Shown here: positions 53,195 to 61,703 of the stretch, in pieces
Layout of the letters: each line of letters begins with the position of its first letter
How positions within the stretch are numbered: position 1 is the stretch's first letter
From: Actinomyces glycerinitolerans
GTDB lineage: Bacteria > Actinomycetota > Actinomycetes > Actinomycetales > Actinomycetaceae
Reading direction: 5' to 3'
NCBI RefSeq assembly: GCF_900098745.1
Contig: NZ_FQTT01000014.1
Coordinates: forward strand, 1-64,000
DNA: 64,000 bases
The notes under the pieces: generated by a model
The model's database searches: none
Told to the model about the DNA's origin: nothing
What the model saw: the letters and a program-made list of their open reading frames with translations, nothing else
Translations under genes and position numbers: made by a program

Positions 53195-54529
53195 ATGACG
53201 CTGGAGAGCTTCATATCCCTGACTCGTCGGCGCGCCGGCGTGCTGCTGGCGGTGATTGTTGCCTGCGTGCTTGCCGCCGCCGTCGTGGTGCGGGTGACGC
53301 CGGTCACCTACACCGCCTCCGCAGTCGCCTACGTCCGGGTCAATGTGCCCGTCGGAGCGCAGGACGACACGGAGGCGCACTACGCCGCAACCCAGATGGC
53401 ACCCCGAAAGATCACGGCGATCGTTCCCGTCTTCACCTCGGAGGCGGTCGGCCAGCGGGTCGTGGACGCGCTTGGTCTGGATGCGACGGCCGCGAGTGTC
53501 GCTCAGTCACTGACGGCGACGCACGCCGAGGACACGGCTACCGTAAGCGTGTCGGCGACGGCGACTTCCGCGGCCGAGGCGCGCTCGGTCGCGGACGAGG
53601 CGGTCCTCCAGGCCGCGCAGGAGGTCAGCGAGCTCGAGGGCGAGACCTCGCCGGTGGAGGTCATCCTCATGACTCCCTCCAGACTCTCCGGTGTCACGCG
53701 TTCGCCGAACGCCTGGGCCTACCTGGGTCTGGGCGCGCTCGGCGGCCTCGTGCTCGGATATCTGTGGATCATCTTCCGGGAGCTGTCGGACAGGCGCCTG
53801 CACGGCGCGAAGGCTGTCATCGCAGCCGGCCGCGCCGCGCCACTCGGCGCCGTCCCATCGTCGAGGTCGATCGCCGAGGACGGCCCGCTGCGGGGTGCCG
53901 ACCCGGATACCGAGGAGGAGCTGCGTCGCCTGCGGACCAATCTGCTTCACGTCGGACCGAAGGGCGACATCCGGGTACTGGTCGTGAGCTCGGCGAGGAG
54001 GCAGGAGGGGCGTACGACGGTGTCGGTAGGCCTCGCCCGCGTGATGGCCGCGCTGGGACGGCGGGTCGTCCTCGTCGAGGGGGACCTGCGCGCCCCTTCC
54101 CTGGCCCACGTTCTCGGACTGCCCGAGGACGGCCCCGGATTGTCGCAACTGCTGGAGGGTGCGGCGAGCCCCGAGGAGGTACTGGTGAGCACCTCCACGC
54201 CCGGGCTGGAGATTCTTCCCGCCGGCGCGACTCCGTCCAACCCGTCCGAGCTGCTTGCGTCCGCCGACATGTCCGCACTTTTGCAGCGTTTGAGTACTGC
54301 ACACACGGTGATCATCGACTCGCCGCCGCTGCTGCAGTTCACCGACGGTGCGATTCTCGCCGAACAAGCCGACGGGGTCCTGATGGTCGTGCGATCGGCG
54401 CGGACCACCGGCGAGGACCTGAACGATGCGGTGCTGGCAGTCGAGCAGGGCGGAGCCGAGGTACTTGGAACCGTCCTCAACCGCGCGCCGGCATCCCGCC
54501 GCGGGCGTAGACGTGCTGCTGATCAGTGA
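53195..54529 (+). CDS. Wzz/CpsC-CpsD-like fusion with altered Walker A
   Basis: 444 aa. Helices at 15-34 and 174-196 flank a Wzz-type outer domain. A cytoplasmic P-loop domain follows, as in bacterial tyrosine kinases. The Walker A region reads SSARRQEGRTTVS, so the invariant lysine of GKT is Arg273. Walker A' is VVLVEGDLRAP, with Glu for the first Asp. Walker B is TVIIDSPPLL. The C-terminus SRRGRRRAADQ has no tyrosine cluster. It may bind nucleotide but probably does not autophosphorylate; a scaffold for chain length is more likely. Last gene of locus B. Confidence 0.85.
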   Translation: MTLESFISLTRRRAGVLLAVIVACVLAAAVVVRVTPVTYTASAVAYVRVNVPVGAQDDTEAHYAATQMAPRKITAIVPVFTSEAVGQRVVDALGLDATAASVAQSLTATHAEDTATVSVSATATSAAEARSVADEAVLQAAQEVSELEGETSPVEVILMTPSRLSGVTRSPNAWAYLGLGALGGLVLGYLWIIFRELSDRRLHGAKAVIAAGRAAPLGAVPSSRSIAEDGPLRGADPDTEEELRRLRTNLLHVGPKGDIRVLVVSSARRQEGRTTVSVGLARVMAALGRRVVLVEGDLRAPSLAHVLGLPEDGPGLSQLLEGAASPEEVLVSTSTPGLEILPAGATPSNPSELLASADMSALLQRLSTAHTVIIDSPPLLQFTDGAILAEQADGVLMVVRSARTTGEDLNDAVLAVEQGGAEVLGTVLNRAPASRRGRRRAADQ

Positions 54530-54573
54530 CGCCGAAAGTCCTGACCCGCGCGAGGCGACCGGCTTCGGGGCGA

Positions 54574-54752
54574 TCCCGTGCGTGGTGGCCCAAAGTGTCC
54601 AGGATCGGCATAATCGACTCCGCCGTCGCCGGCGGCCGTGGGAAGAACGTTGGAATCATGCGGTTTTCAAATCGGCCCCTGCGGTCGTCGACGGCCTTTG
54701 TGCCGGATTCGGACATTCCGTCCCCCGGCGGGGCGCCCGGGCGCGCGCCACC
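54574..54752 (-). repeat. Dispersed intergenic element of about 175 bp, copy 2
   Basis: Inverted copy of 19318-19492. It starts about 45 bp after the kinase-like gene of locus B, as copy 1 lies after the flippase of locus A. Weaker similarity may extend to about 54775. Confidence 0.85.
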
Positions 54753-54908
54753 CACTCCCACAAACCGGAGTATCCCGTCTACCACTGGATGCTCACCGAC
54801 TACGTGCGTTGGCGCGACCATGGGTGTATCCATGCCGGCGGGGCCCGGCTGGTCAGCCGGCTCGGTGACAATCCCCGGCAGGCCTACGAGCTGGGCAAGT
54901 CGATCTGA
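54753..54908 (+). pseudogene. Possible 3' fragment of an unidentified gene
   Basis: The frame reads YPVYHWMLTDYVRWRDHG and ends GDNPRQAYELGKSI before a TGA. The composition looks protein-like and unlike the repeat beside it. No start, ribosome-binding site or recognised family. It may be what is left after the repeat element was inserted. Confidence 0.25.
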
Positions 54909-54945
54909 GAACCAGGAACACTTCAACCGAACAGGACCAATTCCC

Positions 54946-55767
54946 ATGGAGTACGTCGAACTGAACAACGGAGTGGTGATGCCGGTGCTGGGTTACGGCA
55001 CCTATTTGACCCCGCGGCGCGTGACCCAGCGCCATGTTGCCGACGCCCTGGACGCCGGCTACCGGCTCATAGACACCGCTCAGAACTACGGCAATGAGCG
55101 CGAGGTCGGGGCCGCGGTACGCGCATCCGGGCTTGGCCGCGAGGAGGTCTTCGTGACCTCGAAGACCCAGACCAGCGGTTACCGGTCCACCCGCGCGGGC
55201 ATCGAGGATTCCCTAGCGGCCGCCGGGCTGGACTACTTCGACCTGATGATCATCCACTGGCCCAATGCCGACAGCCGCGGCACCTACCGGGCTCTGGAGG
55301 AGGCGTACCGGACCGGCCAGTTGCGCGCGATCGGCCTGTCCAACTTCAACCGGAAGCAGGTCCTGGAGATCATCGACACAGCCGACGTCGTCCCCGCCGT
55401 CGACCAGATCGAAACCCACCTGTACTGGCAGCAGTGGGGCATGCACGACTTCCTCACCTCCCACGGGATCGTCCACGAGTCCTGGTCGCCGCTCGGCGAG
55501 GGGCAGTCGGGCATGCTCCGCGATCCGGTCCTGGTGCGGATAGGCCGGACCCACGGCAAGAGCCCGGCGCAGGTGCTGCTGCGCTTCCTCACGCAGAACC
55601 GGATCGTGTCGATCCCCAAGTCGCTCAACCCGGAGCACATCCGCGAGAACCTCAACATCTTCGACTTCCGGCTCAGTGACGAGGAACTCGGCGCGATCCG
55701 AGCCCAGGACGCCAAGCGCTCTCAAAGCGGATGGCCTGCCGCGATGTCCACGGAGGAACACTACTGA
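54946..55767 (+). CDS. Aldo/keto reductase
   Basis: 273 aa from MEYVELNNGVVMPVLG, the usual AKR5-type N-terminus. The tetrad is present: Asp and Tyr in RLIDTAQNYGNE, Lys in FVTSKTQTS, His in LMIIHWPN. The NADPH-binding end has SIPKSLNPEHIREN. AGGA lies about 10 nt before the ATG. It reduces an unknown aldehyde, ketone or diketo-gluconate-like substrate. Stand-alone; the HAD gene follows after 50 bp. Confidence 0.92.
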   Translation: MEYVELNNGVVMPVLGYGTYLTPRRVTQRHVADALDAGYRLIDTAQNYGNEREVGAAVRASGLGREEVFVTSKTQTSGYRSTRAGIEDSLAAAGLDYFDLMIIHWPNADSRGTYRALEEAYRTGQLRAIGLSNFNRKQVLEIIDTADVVPAVDQIETHLYWQQWGMHDFLTSHGIVHESWSPLGEGQSGMLRDPVLVRIGRTHGKSPAQVLLRFLTQNRIVSIPKSLNPEHIRENLNIFDFRLSDEELGAIRAQDAKRSQSGWPAAMSTEEHY

Positions 55768-55817
55768 GCCGCGCCAGCGGTACGCACGCCGGCGGAACGC
55801 AATGGCAGGATTACCCC

Positions 55818-56660
55818 ATGGCCTCACCAACGCTTCCCGCCGACGACGCGACCACCGCCTCGCTGCCGCTCGACGAAATGCCCCCGGTCACCGCCTGGCT
55901 CTCCGACATGGACGGTGTGCTGGTGCGGGAGAACCGCGCCCTGCCCGGCGCGCAGCAGTTCCTGGACGCCCTGGAGCGCAAGGGCATGCCCTTCCTGGTG
56001 CTGACCAACAACTCCATCTTCACCAACCGGGACCTGTCCGCCCGGCTGGCCCGCTCCGGGCTCTCCGTGCCCGAGGAGCGCATTTGGACCTCCGCCAACG
56101 CCACGGCGGCCTTCCTGACCCAGCAGTCCCCGGCCTCCACCGCCTACGTGATCGGCGAGGCCGGTCTGACCACGGCGCTGCACGGCGCCGGCTACATCAT
56201 GACCGACCAGGACCCGGAGTATGTGATCCTGGGGGAGACCCGCACCTACGACTTCAACGCCATCACCCGCGCCATCCGGCTGATCGAGGGCGGGGCGAAG
56301 TTCATCGCCACCAACCCCGACGTCAACGGCCCCTCGGACGAGGGCACGCTGCCGGCGACCGGCGCCGTCGCGGCCATGATCCAGGCGGCCACCGGTCGTT
56401 CCCCCTACTTCGTCGGCAAACCCAACCCGGTGATGATCCGGGCCGGGCTGAACAAGATCGGCGCCCACTCCGAGGCGGCCGCAATGGTGGGGGACCGCAT
56501 GGACACCGACATTCAGGCGGGCGTCGAGGCGGGCCTGCGCACGCACCTGGTGCTGTCCGGCTCGACCACTCTGGAGCAGGTCGAGGCCTTCCCCTTCCGG
56601 CCCTTCGGCATCCATGGGGGCATCGGCGAACTCATCGAGCTGGTCGAGGCCGAGCGCTGA
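55818..56660 (+). CDS. HAD-IIA family phosphatase (NagD-like)
   Basis: 280 aa. Motif I is WLSDMDGVLVRE (nucleophile Asp), motif II VLTNNS, motif III Lys in FVGKPNPVM and motif IV MVGDRMDTDIQAG. The C2-type cap carries NPDVNGPSDEGTLPATGAV, typical of NagD/4-nitrophenylphosphatase-like enzymes. It dephosphorylates a small sugar or nucleotide phosphate. The ATG at 55818 has AGGA upstream; an earlier frame start is unsupported. Confidence 0.92.
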   Translation: MASPTLPADDATTASLPLDEMPPVTAWLSDMDGVLVRENRALPGAQQFLDALERKGMPFLVLTNNSIFTNRDLSARLARSGLSVPEERIWTSANATAAFLTQQSPASTAYVIGEAGLTTALHGAGYIMTDQDPEYVILGETRTYDFNAITRAIRLIEGGAKFIATNPDVNGPSDEGTLPATGAVAAMIQAATGRSPYFVGKPNPVMIRAGLNKIGAHSEAAAMVGDRMDTDIQAGVEAGLRTHLVLSGSTTLEQVEAFPFRPFGIHGGIGELIELVEAER

Positions 56661-56691
56661 GAGGCCGGGTGGCCGAGGCCACCGCCTCTCG

Positions 56692-56740
56692 CCGAGGTCG
56701 GTAGAAATAACCACCGAGATCGGTCGTTGTTACCACCGGG
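56692..56740. repeat. CCGAGGTCGGTAGAA repeat, copy 2
   Basis: CCGAGGTCGGTAGAAATAAC then CCGAGATCGGTCGTTGTTAC, the inverted and diverged form of the units at 20145-20207. It lies between the HAD gene and folC. Confidence 0.7.
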
Positions 56741-56853
56741 CCGGTCAATACGGTTCCGGTTCCGGTCAGGGCGCCAGCACCTGCCCCGCCCTCCCCGGAG
56801 CCGATCATCTAGGCTGGCCCGCGTCGTCGAGCAGGAAGCAGGAACAGCAGCAC

Positions 56854-58704
56854 ATGAGCAGCAAGCAGCAACACGACCGGGGTGCTCACGCCGGCGGCCA
56901 GGCCGAGTCACACCCCGGCGCGGCCTTCGGCATCCCCGCCGGCGCCAGCGGGGAGGACGTCGTCGACGCCGTCTACGGGCCCGGCGGTACGCACTCCGGT
57001 ATCGACCCCGACCTGCTGCCATATCTGGAGGCTGCCGACGCCACCGACGGGCGGTCTCTGGCCGAGGTTGCCGACGCCGATGCGGCCGCCGACCGCAGCC
57101 GCGCGCAGGCCGAGGCGGAGGACCTGGCGGCCCTGCGCGAGCTGGTGGCCGCCAACATGGTGCCCGGCGGCGACCTCGAGCGCCTGGACGCCCTGCTGGC
57201 GGAGGTCGACGACGATAAAAACGACGACTGGGAGGACTGGGAACCGGTCCTGCCCGATACCACCCCGGACGCCGCGGTCGGCTCCGACGCCGAGCGTCAC
57301 CGGGCCGACCTGACCGCGGCCGCCCACGCCGTCGAAGTGTCCCAGCGACTGCGTGAGGTTGAGGCGGAGATTCTCTCCCGCGCTCCCGAGCACCAGGTGC
57401 AGCCCTCGCTGGACCGGGTGGCCGCCGTGCTCGACATCCTGGGCCACCCCGAGCACAGCTACCGGATCGTGCACATCGCCGGCACCAACGGCAAGACCTC
57501 TACCGCTCGCATGACCGAGCGGCTGCTGGCCGCCACCGGCATGCGCACCGGGCGCTTCACCAGTCCGCACCTGGCCACCATCCGTGAGCGCATCGCTCTG
57601 GACGGTGAGCCCATCAGCGAGGAGGACTTCATCGCCGCCTGGGAGGACGTCGCCCCCTACATCGAGATGGTCGACGCCCGTTCCCGGGCCGCCGGCGGGC
57701 CGCGGCTGAGCTTCTTCGAGGTGCTCACCGTGATGGCACTGGCCGCCTTCGCCGACCACCCCGTGGACGTCGCGGTGATCGAGGTCGGCATGGGCGGTAC
57801 CTGGGACTCGACCAACGTGGTTCCCGGCGACGTCGAGGTCATCACCCCGATCGGGCTCGACCACGCCGCTTGGCTCGGTACCACCCTGGAGGAGGTCGCC
57901 GCAAATAAGGCGGGCATCATCAAGGATGGCGCCACGCTGATCTCCTCCCGGCAGCTTGAGCCGGTGCAGGAGGTCATCGCCGCGGCCGCCGCCGAGCATC
58001 AGGTCGTGTGGCGTCGTGAGCTCGACCCGGAGGAGGACCCCGAGGCCCCCGACGCCGGCGTGCTGCGCGTGCTCGACCGCGCCCTGGCGGTGGGCGGCCA
58101 GATGGTTGCCTTCGCCACGGCCGCCGCCGTGTACGAGGACGTGTTCGTGCCCCTGCACGGGGAGTACCAGGCCCACAACGCCCTGCTCGCCCTGGCTGCC
58201 GCCGAGGCCGTCTTCGGCGGCCGGCCCCTGCCCGCCAAGATCGTCGAGGACGGCTTCACCTCCGTCACCAGCCCCGGTCGCCTGGAGGTGCTGCGCTCCA
58301 GCCCGACCGTGATCGTCGACGCCGGTCACAACCCCCACGGCGTCGCCGCCCTGATCCCGGCGGTCGAGGAGGCCTTCGGCTTCCAGCACCTGGTCGCCGT
58401 CGTCGGCGCCATGCAGGACAAGGATGTGGAGGGAATTCTGTCCGTCCTGGAGCCGGCCTGCGACGCCGTCGTGTGCGTGCCCATTGACTCCCCACGTGCC
58501 ATGGACACGGAGGACTTGGGTGCGGTTGCGCGCGAGGTGTTCGGCGCGGATCGGGTGGTGGTGGCCCCCACGCTGGCGGCCGGTGTGGAGCAGGCGGTGA
58601 ACCTGTCCGAGGGCTTCGACGCCCCGATGACTGCCTCCGGGGTGTTGATTGTTGGGTCCGTGGTGCTCGCCGCCGAGGCGCGCGCCCTGTTCGGCAAGGC
58701 CTGA
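56854..58704 (+). CDS. folC: Folylpolyglutamate/dihydrofolate synthase with long N-terminal extension
   Basis: 616 aa against the usual 420-450. The FolC core starts near residue 165 (SQRLREVEAEILSRAPEHQ). It has the P-loop HIAGTNGKTSTARM at about 208-220, then TSPHLATIRERI, EVGMGGTWDSTN, GLDHAAWLG and VDAGHNPHGV. The first 160 residues are Asp/Glu/Ala-rich and probably disordered (VDDDKNDDWEDWE). The ATG at 56854 has GGAA-type sequence upstream, and no internal ATG with a good site is apparent. It adds glutamate to folates. Confidence 0.93.
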   Translation: MSSKQQHDRGAHAGGQAESHPGAAFGIPAGASGEDVVDAVYGPGGTHSGIDPDLLPYLEAADATDGRSLAEVADADAAADRSRAQAEAEDLAALRELVAANMVPGGDLERLDALLAEVDDDKNDDWEDWEPVLPDTTPDAAVGSDAERHRADLTAAAHAVEVSQRLREVEAEILSRAPEHQVQPSLDRVAAVLDILGHPEHSYRIVHIAGTNGKTSTARMTERLLAATGMRTGRFTSPHLATIRERIALDGEPISEEDFIAAWEDVAPYIEMVDARSRAAGGPRLSFFEVLTVMALAAFADHPVDVAVIEVGMGGTWDSTNVVPGDVEVITPIGLDHAAWLGTTLEEVAANKAGIIKDGATLISSRQLEPVQEVIAAAAAEHQVVWRRELDPEEDPEAPDAGVLRVLDRALAVGGQMVAFATAAAVYEDVFVPLHGEYQAHNALLALAAAEAVFGGRPLPAKIVEDGFTSVTSPGRLEVLRSSPTVIVDAGHNPHGVAALIPAVEEAFGFQHLVAVVGAMQDKDVEGILSVLEPACDAVVCVPIDSPRAMDTEDLGAVAREVFGADRVVVAPTLAAGVEQAVNLSEGFDAPMTASGVLIVGSVVLAAEARALFGKA

Positions 58705-58893
58705 GCCCCGCCCCGGCGCGTCCGGGGCGCCGCCCAGTCCAGGAAGGCCTGGTCGGAGATGATGGCCCGTCCCGGCGCGTCCGGGGCGCCGCACCCGGCA
58801 CTACGCGTCGCCGGAACCATCTACACTCGGTCGGACCGTCGGCATTTGCGCCTGCGGACGCTCTCCAGTCCTCGCTACGACAGAAGGAACGTC

Positions 58894-59328
58894 ATGACTG
58901 ACGCCCCCGAACGCATCCTCATCCTGCTCAAGCCCGACGCCGTGGAGCGGCACCTGGTCGGCGAGATCCTGCGCCGCATCGAGGCCAAGGGCTACGAGCT
59001 CACCGCCTTGAAACTGGTGCTCCCCACCGCCGAGGTTCTGGCTGCCCACTACGCCGAGCACGTCGATAAGCCCTTCTATCCCGGGGTCGTGGAGTACATG
59101 ACCCGTGGCCCGGTCGTCGCTGCCGTCGCCGAGGGACAGCGCGTGGTGGAGGGGGTGCGTTCGCTCATGGGGGCGACCGACCCGACGTCCGCGGCGCCCG
59201 GCACCATCCGCGGAGACCTCGGCCGCGACTGGGGCACCAACGCCATCCAGAACCTGGTGCACGGCTCGGACTCGCCCGCCTCCGCCGAGCGTGAGATCGC
59301 GATCTGGTTCCCCGAGCTGGCGAACTGA
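58894..59328 (+). CDS. ndk: Nucleoside-diphosphate kinase
   Basis: 144 aa. It balances NDP/NTP pools by ping-pong phosphotransfer. It has RILILLKPDAVERHLVGEI, the family loop GATDPTSAAPGTIRGD and the phospho-His in NLVHGSDSPASAEREI. AGAAGGAA precedes the ATG. TACACT (58822) may be its -10. It is followed by a very strong hairpin. FolC-Ndk adjacency is common in actinobacteria. Confidence 0.97.
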   Translation: MTDAPERILILLKPDAVERHLVGEILRRIEAKGYELTALKLVLPTAEVLAAHYAEHVDKPFYPGVVEYMTRGPVVAAVAEGQRVVEGVRSLMGATDPTSAAPGTIRGDLGRDWGTNAIQNLVHGSDSPASAEREIAIWFPELAN

Positions 59329-59352
59329 ACCGAGCTGCGGACGCAGCGGGAA

Positions 59353-59395
59353 GGCATGTGGGGTCGCCACCAGTGCGGTGGCGACCCCACATGCC
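59353..59395 (+). terminator. Hairpin terminator of ndk
   Basis: Perfect 19-bp stem (59353-59371 and 59377-59395) with a 5-nt loop, 24 nt after the stop. It may act in both directions, but only ndk ends nearby. Confidence 0.75.
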
Positions 59396-59402
59396 GTTCA
59401 GA

Positions 59403-59437
59403 CCGACCTCGGTACGTAACATCCGCCGACCTCGGTG
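59403..59437. repeat. CCGACCTCGGTACGTAAC repeat, copy 3
   Basis: Two units CCGACCTCGGT separated by ACGTAACATCCG, between ndk and the convergent ABC permease. Same family as 20145-20207. Confidence 0.75.
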
Positions 59438-59477
59438 AGGGGGCGATGCGGTGAGGGGACGGGGAACGGGCCCGCTG

Positions 59478-60740
59478 TCAGGCGGGACGCCGGGACAGGA
59501 CCTCCTTCAGGGGGACCCGGGCGCCGGTGCGCGTGACGGCCCGCGTGTAGATCCGCGCCGACAGCCACACGAATGCCGGGATGAACACCAGTGCGAGCAC
59601 GAGTGCTGCCGCCTGCTCGCCCCAGGACGAGACGCCGAGCACGAGCCGCGCCGGCATCAGGAATGGGGAGAAGGGCGGCAGGTAGGCCAGCACGCGGTAC
59701 AGCAGGGATGAGGAGTCGCCCAGCGCCATCACGAAGGAGAGCACGTAGGGGATCATCAGCGTCATCGTCAGCGGCATGACCGCGCTGGCCACGTCCTCCT
59801 GGCGGCTGACCAGCGCGCCGGCGGCGGCGTAGCCGACCGCGTAGATCGCGTAGCCGACGATCATCCAAACGATCATGGCGACCAGCACGGTATCGATGTC
59901 GACCGCGCCCTCGGGCAGTACGCCGCTCAGCTTCGCCGTCACGCCGGCGATGATCCCTATCAACCCGTAGGAGACCAGCACCGCGGTGCCGGTTCCGATC
60001 ACCTTGCCGGCCAGCAGGGAGGTGGGCCGCACGCAGGCCAGCAGGATCTCCACGATGCGGCTGGACTTCTCCTCCACCACGCCCATGGCGATCGTCTGGC
60101 CGCCGCCCATGACGATGATGAACAGCAGGATGTCGACGATCAGCAGGACGGAGTAGCGTGCGCCGAAGTCGGCGGAGTCCTGGTCGGGCGGGTCGAGGGC
60201 CTCCACCTGGGGCACGGCCCCCGCCACCGATGCCGCCACCTGGGTGGGCTCGCCGCCCAGGGCGGTGATCTGTTCGGACAGGGCCGACTGTTGGAGCACG
60301 TTCGTTACGGCGGCGACCACCGCCTGGTCGGCGTTGCCCTCCTCGCTGACCTTCAGCGCGGGGGAGGGGCCGGTCAGGTCGAGCACCATGTCCACGTCGC
60401 CGTCATCGGTGGTGATGCCGAGCGCCGCCTCGGCGTCGGTGTCGGAGACATCGGTGACCTGGACGGTCAGGCCGTTGCTGTCGCTGACCTGGCCCAGGAC
60501 CGAGACCAGTGCCGTGGTTGTTTCGGCATCGGGCGCGGAAACGCCCAGCCGGTAGGGCTCGTCCTCGCCGCCCGTCAGGTGGGCGACCACGAGGATGCCG
60601 CCGACGGCGAGGACCAGCATGATGAGTGTGGAGATCACCGCCGAGCGCTTGAACAACTGGGTGCGCAGCTCGCGGCCGGCTACCAGGCGGATCTCCTGTG
60701 AGCGGGAGATGGTGGTGTTGGAGTGTTCGGGGGCGGGCAC
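59478..60740 (-). CDS. ABC-2 type exporter permease
   Basis: 420 aa. One N-terminal helix (STLIMLVLAVGGILVVAHL), a large outer loop of about 150 residues (VQVTDVSDTDAEAALG), then five or six helices at the C-terminal half (LLIVDILLFIIVMGGGQ, EEKSSRIVEILLACVRPT). This is the NatB/YhaP layout of sodium or drug exporters. It pairs with the ATPase 3 bp upstream. The MGVVEEKSSRIVE motif is diagnostic of the family. Confidence 0.9.
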   Translation of the reverse strand: MPAPEHSNTTISRSQEIRLVAGRELRTQLFKRSAVISTLIMLVLAVGGILVVAHLTGGEDEPYRLGVSAPDAETTTALVSVLGQVSDSNGLTVQVTDVSDTDAEAALGITTDDGDVDMVLDLTGPSPALKVSEEGNADQAVVAAVTNVLQQSALSEQITALGGEPTQVAASVAGAVPQVEALDPPDQDSADFGARYSVLLIVDILLFIIVMGGGQTIAMGVVEEKSSRIVEILLACVRPTSLLAGKVIGTGTAVLVSYGLIGIIAGVTAKLSGVLPEGAVDIDTVLVAMIVWMIVGYAIYAVGYAAAGALVSRQEDVASAVMPLTMTLMIPYVLSFVMALGDSSSLLYRVLAYLPPFSPFLMPARLVLGVSSWGEQAAALVLALVFIPAFVWLSARIYTRAVTRTGARVPLKEVLSRRPA

Positions 60741-60743
60741 GGC

Positions 60744-61703
60744 TCAGGCCTCCTGTCCGGTCGTGGGGGCGGGGGATGCGGTGGGGGCGGCAAGCACGTC
60801 GCGGAAGATCTCGGTGAGCGGGCGGGTCACGGGCCCCAGTTCGCGCAGCCGTCCCAGGCGCTGGGCCGCCTCCAACAATCGCTGTTCGTCGGGGCCGCCG
60901 GCCACGACGGTCACCCGCGCACCCTCGGCAATGGGCTCGGCGCTCGCCTCCACTCCGGGGGTTCCGGCCAGCATGGCGGTGGCGGCGCCGACGGCGGCAT
61001 CGGGCTCGCCGGCGACCTCGACGACGGCGCGCCAGCGCGGCTCGGCGCCCGCCTGCAACTCGGCCACGGTGCCGTCGGCAACCAGCCGGCCCTCCCGGAT
61101 GATGACCACGCGGTCGCACAGCCGCTGCACGACGTCGAGCTGGTGGGAGGAGAACAGCGTGGGCACCCCGGCCGCTGCCCGCTCGCGCAGCACCTGACTC
61201 ATCACGTCCACGGCCACCGGATCCAGGCCGGAGAAGGGCTCGTCCAGGATCAGCAGGTCGGGGTCGGAGACCAGGGCGGCCGCCAACTGGACGCGCTGCT
61301 GGTTGCCCAGGGAGAGCTTCTGCACCTCATCGTCGCGCCGGGCGGCGATGTCCAGCCGCTCGGTCCACTGCTCGCCGGCCCGCCGGGCGGCGTCGGCCGT
61401 CACCCCGTGCAGGCGGGCCAGGTAGGTCAGCTGCTCACCGACCTTCATCTTCGGGTACAGGCCGCGCTCCTCGGGCATGTAGCCGATGCGACGACGCTCG
61501 GCGGCACCCACCGGCGCGCCGTCCCAGGTCACGGAGCCGGCGTCGGCGGTCAGCACCCCCATGACGATGCGCATGGTGGTGGACTTGCCGGCGCCGTTGG
61601 CACCCACGAAGCCCACGATCTCACCGTCACCTAGGCGCAGGGACAGGGCGTCGAGAGCCTGCAGGCTCCCGAAGCGTTTGGACAGGTTCGCAATGTCGAG
61701 CAC
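60744..61703 (-). CDS. ABC transporter ATPase
   Basis: 319 aa from the GTG at 61703 (MLDIANLSKRF), with GGAG 5 nt upstream; a GTG at 61709 is possible. Walker A is GANGAGKST, the Q-loop lies before MPEERGLYPKMKV, the signature is LSLGNQQRVQLA and Walker B LLILDEPFSGLDP. The switch His is in FSSHQLD. A C-terminal domain of about 90 residues follows, as in NatA-like proteins. It drives the downstream permease. Confidence 0.94.
   Translation of the reverse strand: MLDIANLSKRFGSLQALDALSLRLGDGEIVGFVGANGAGKSTTMRIVMGVLTADAGSVTWDGAPVGAAERRRIGYMPEERGLYPKMKVGEQLTYLARLHGVTADAARRAGEQWTERLDIAARRDDEVQKLSLGNQQRVQLAAALVSDPDLLILDEPFSGLDPVAVDVMSQVLRERAAAGVPTLFSSHQLDVVQRLCDRVVIIREGRLVADGTVAELQAGAEPRWRAVVEVAGEPDAAVGAATAMLAGTPGVEASAEPIAEGARVTVVAGGPDEQRLLEAAQRLGRLRELGPVTRPLTEIFRDVLAAPTASPAPTTGQEA

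Larger units (their letters stand above)
54530..54945. other. Intergenic region after locus B
   Basis: It holds copy 2 of the 175-bp element and, at 54753-54908, a frame fragment that may be the 3' end of a lost gene. Nothing else was recognised. Confidence 0.5.

Noticed and set aside
58708-58792. Repeated CGGCGCGTCCGGGGCGCCGC blocks before ndk as a regulatory element
   Set aside because: A short two-copy duplication is visible but with nothing to link it to function; left unannotated.
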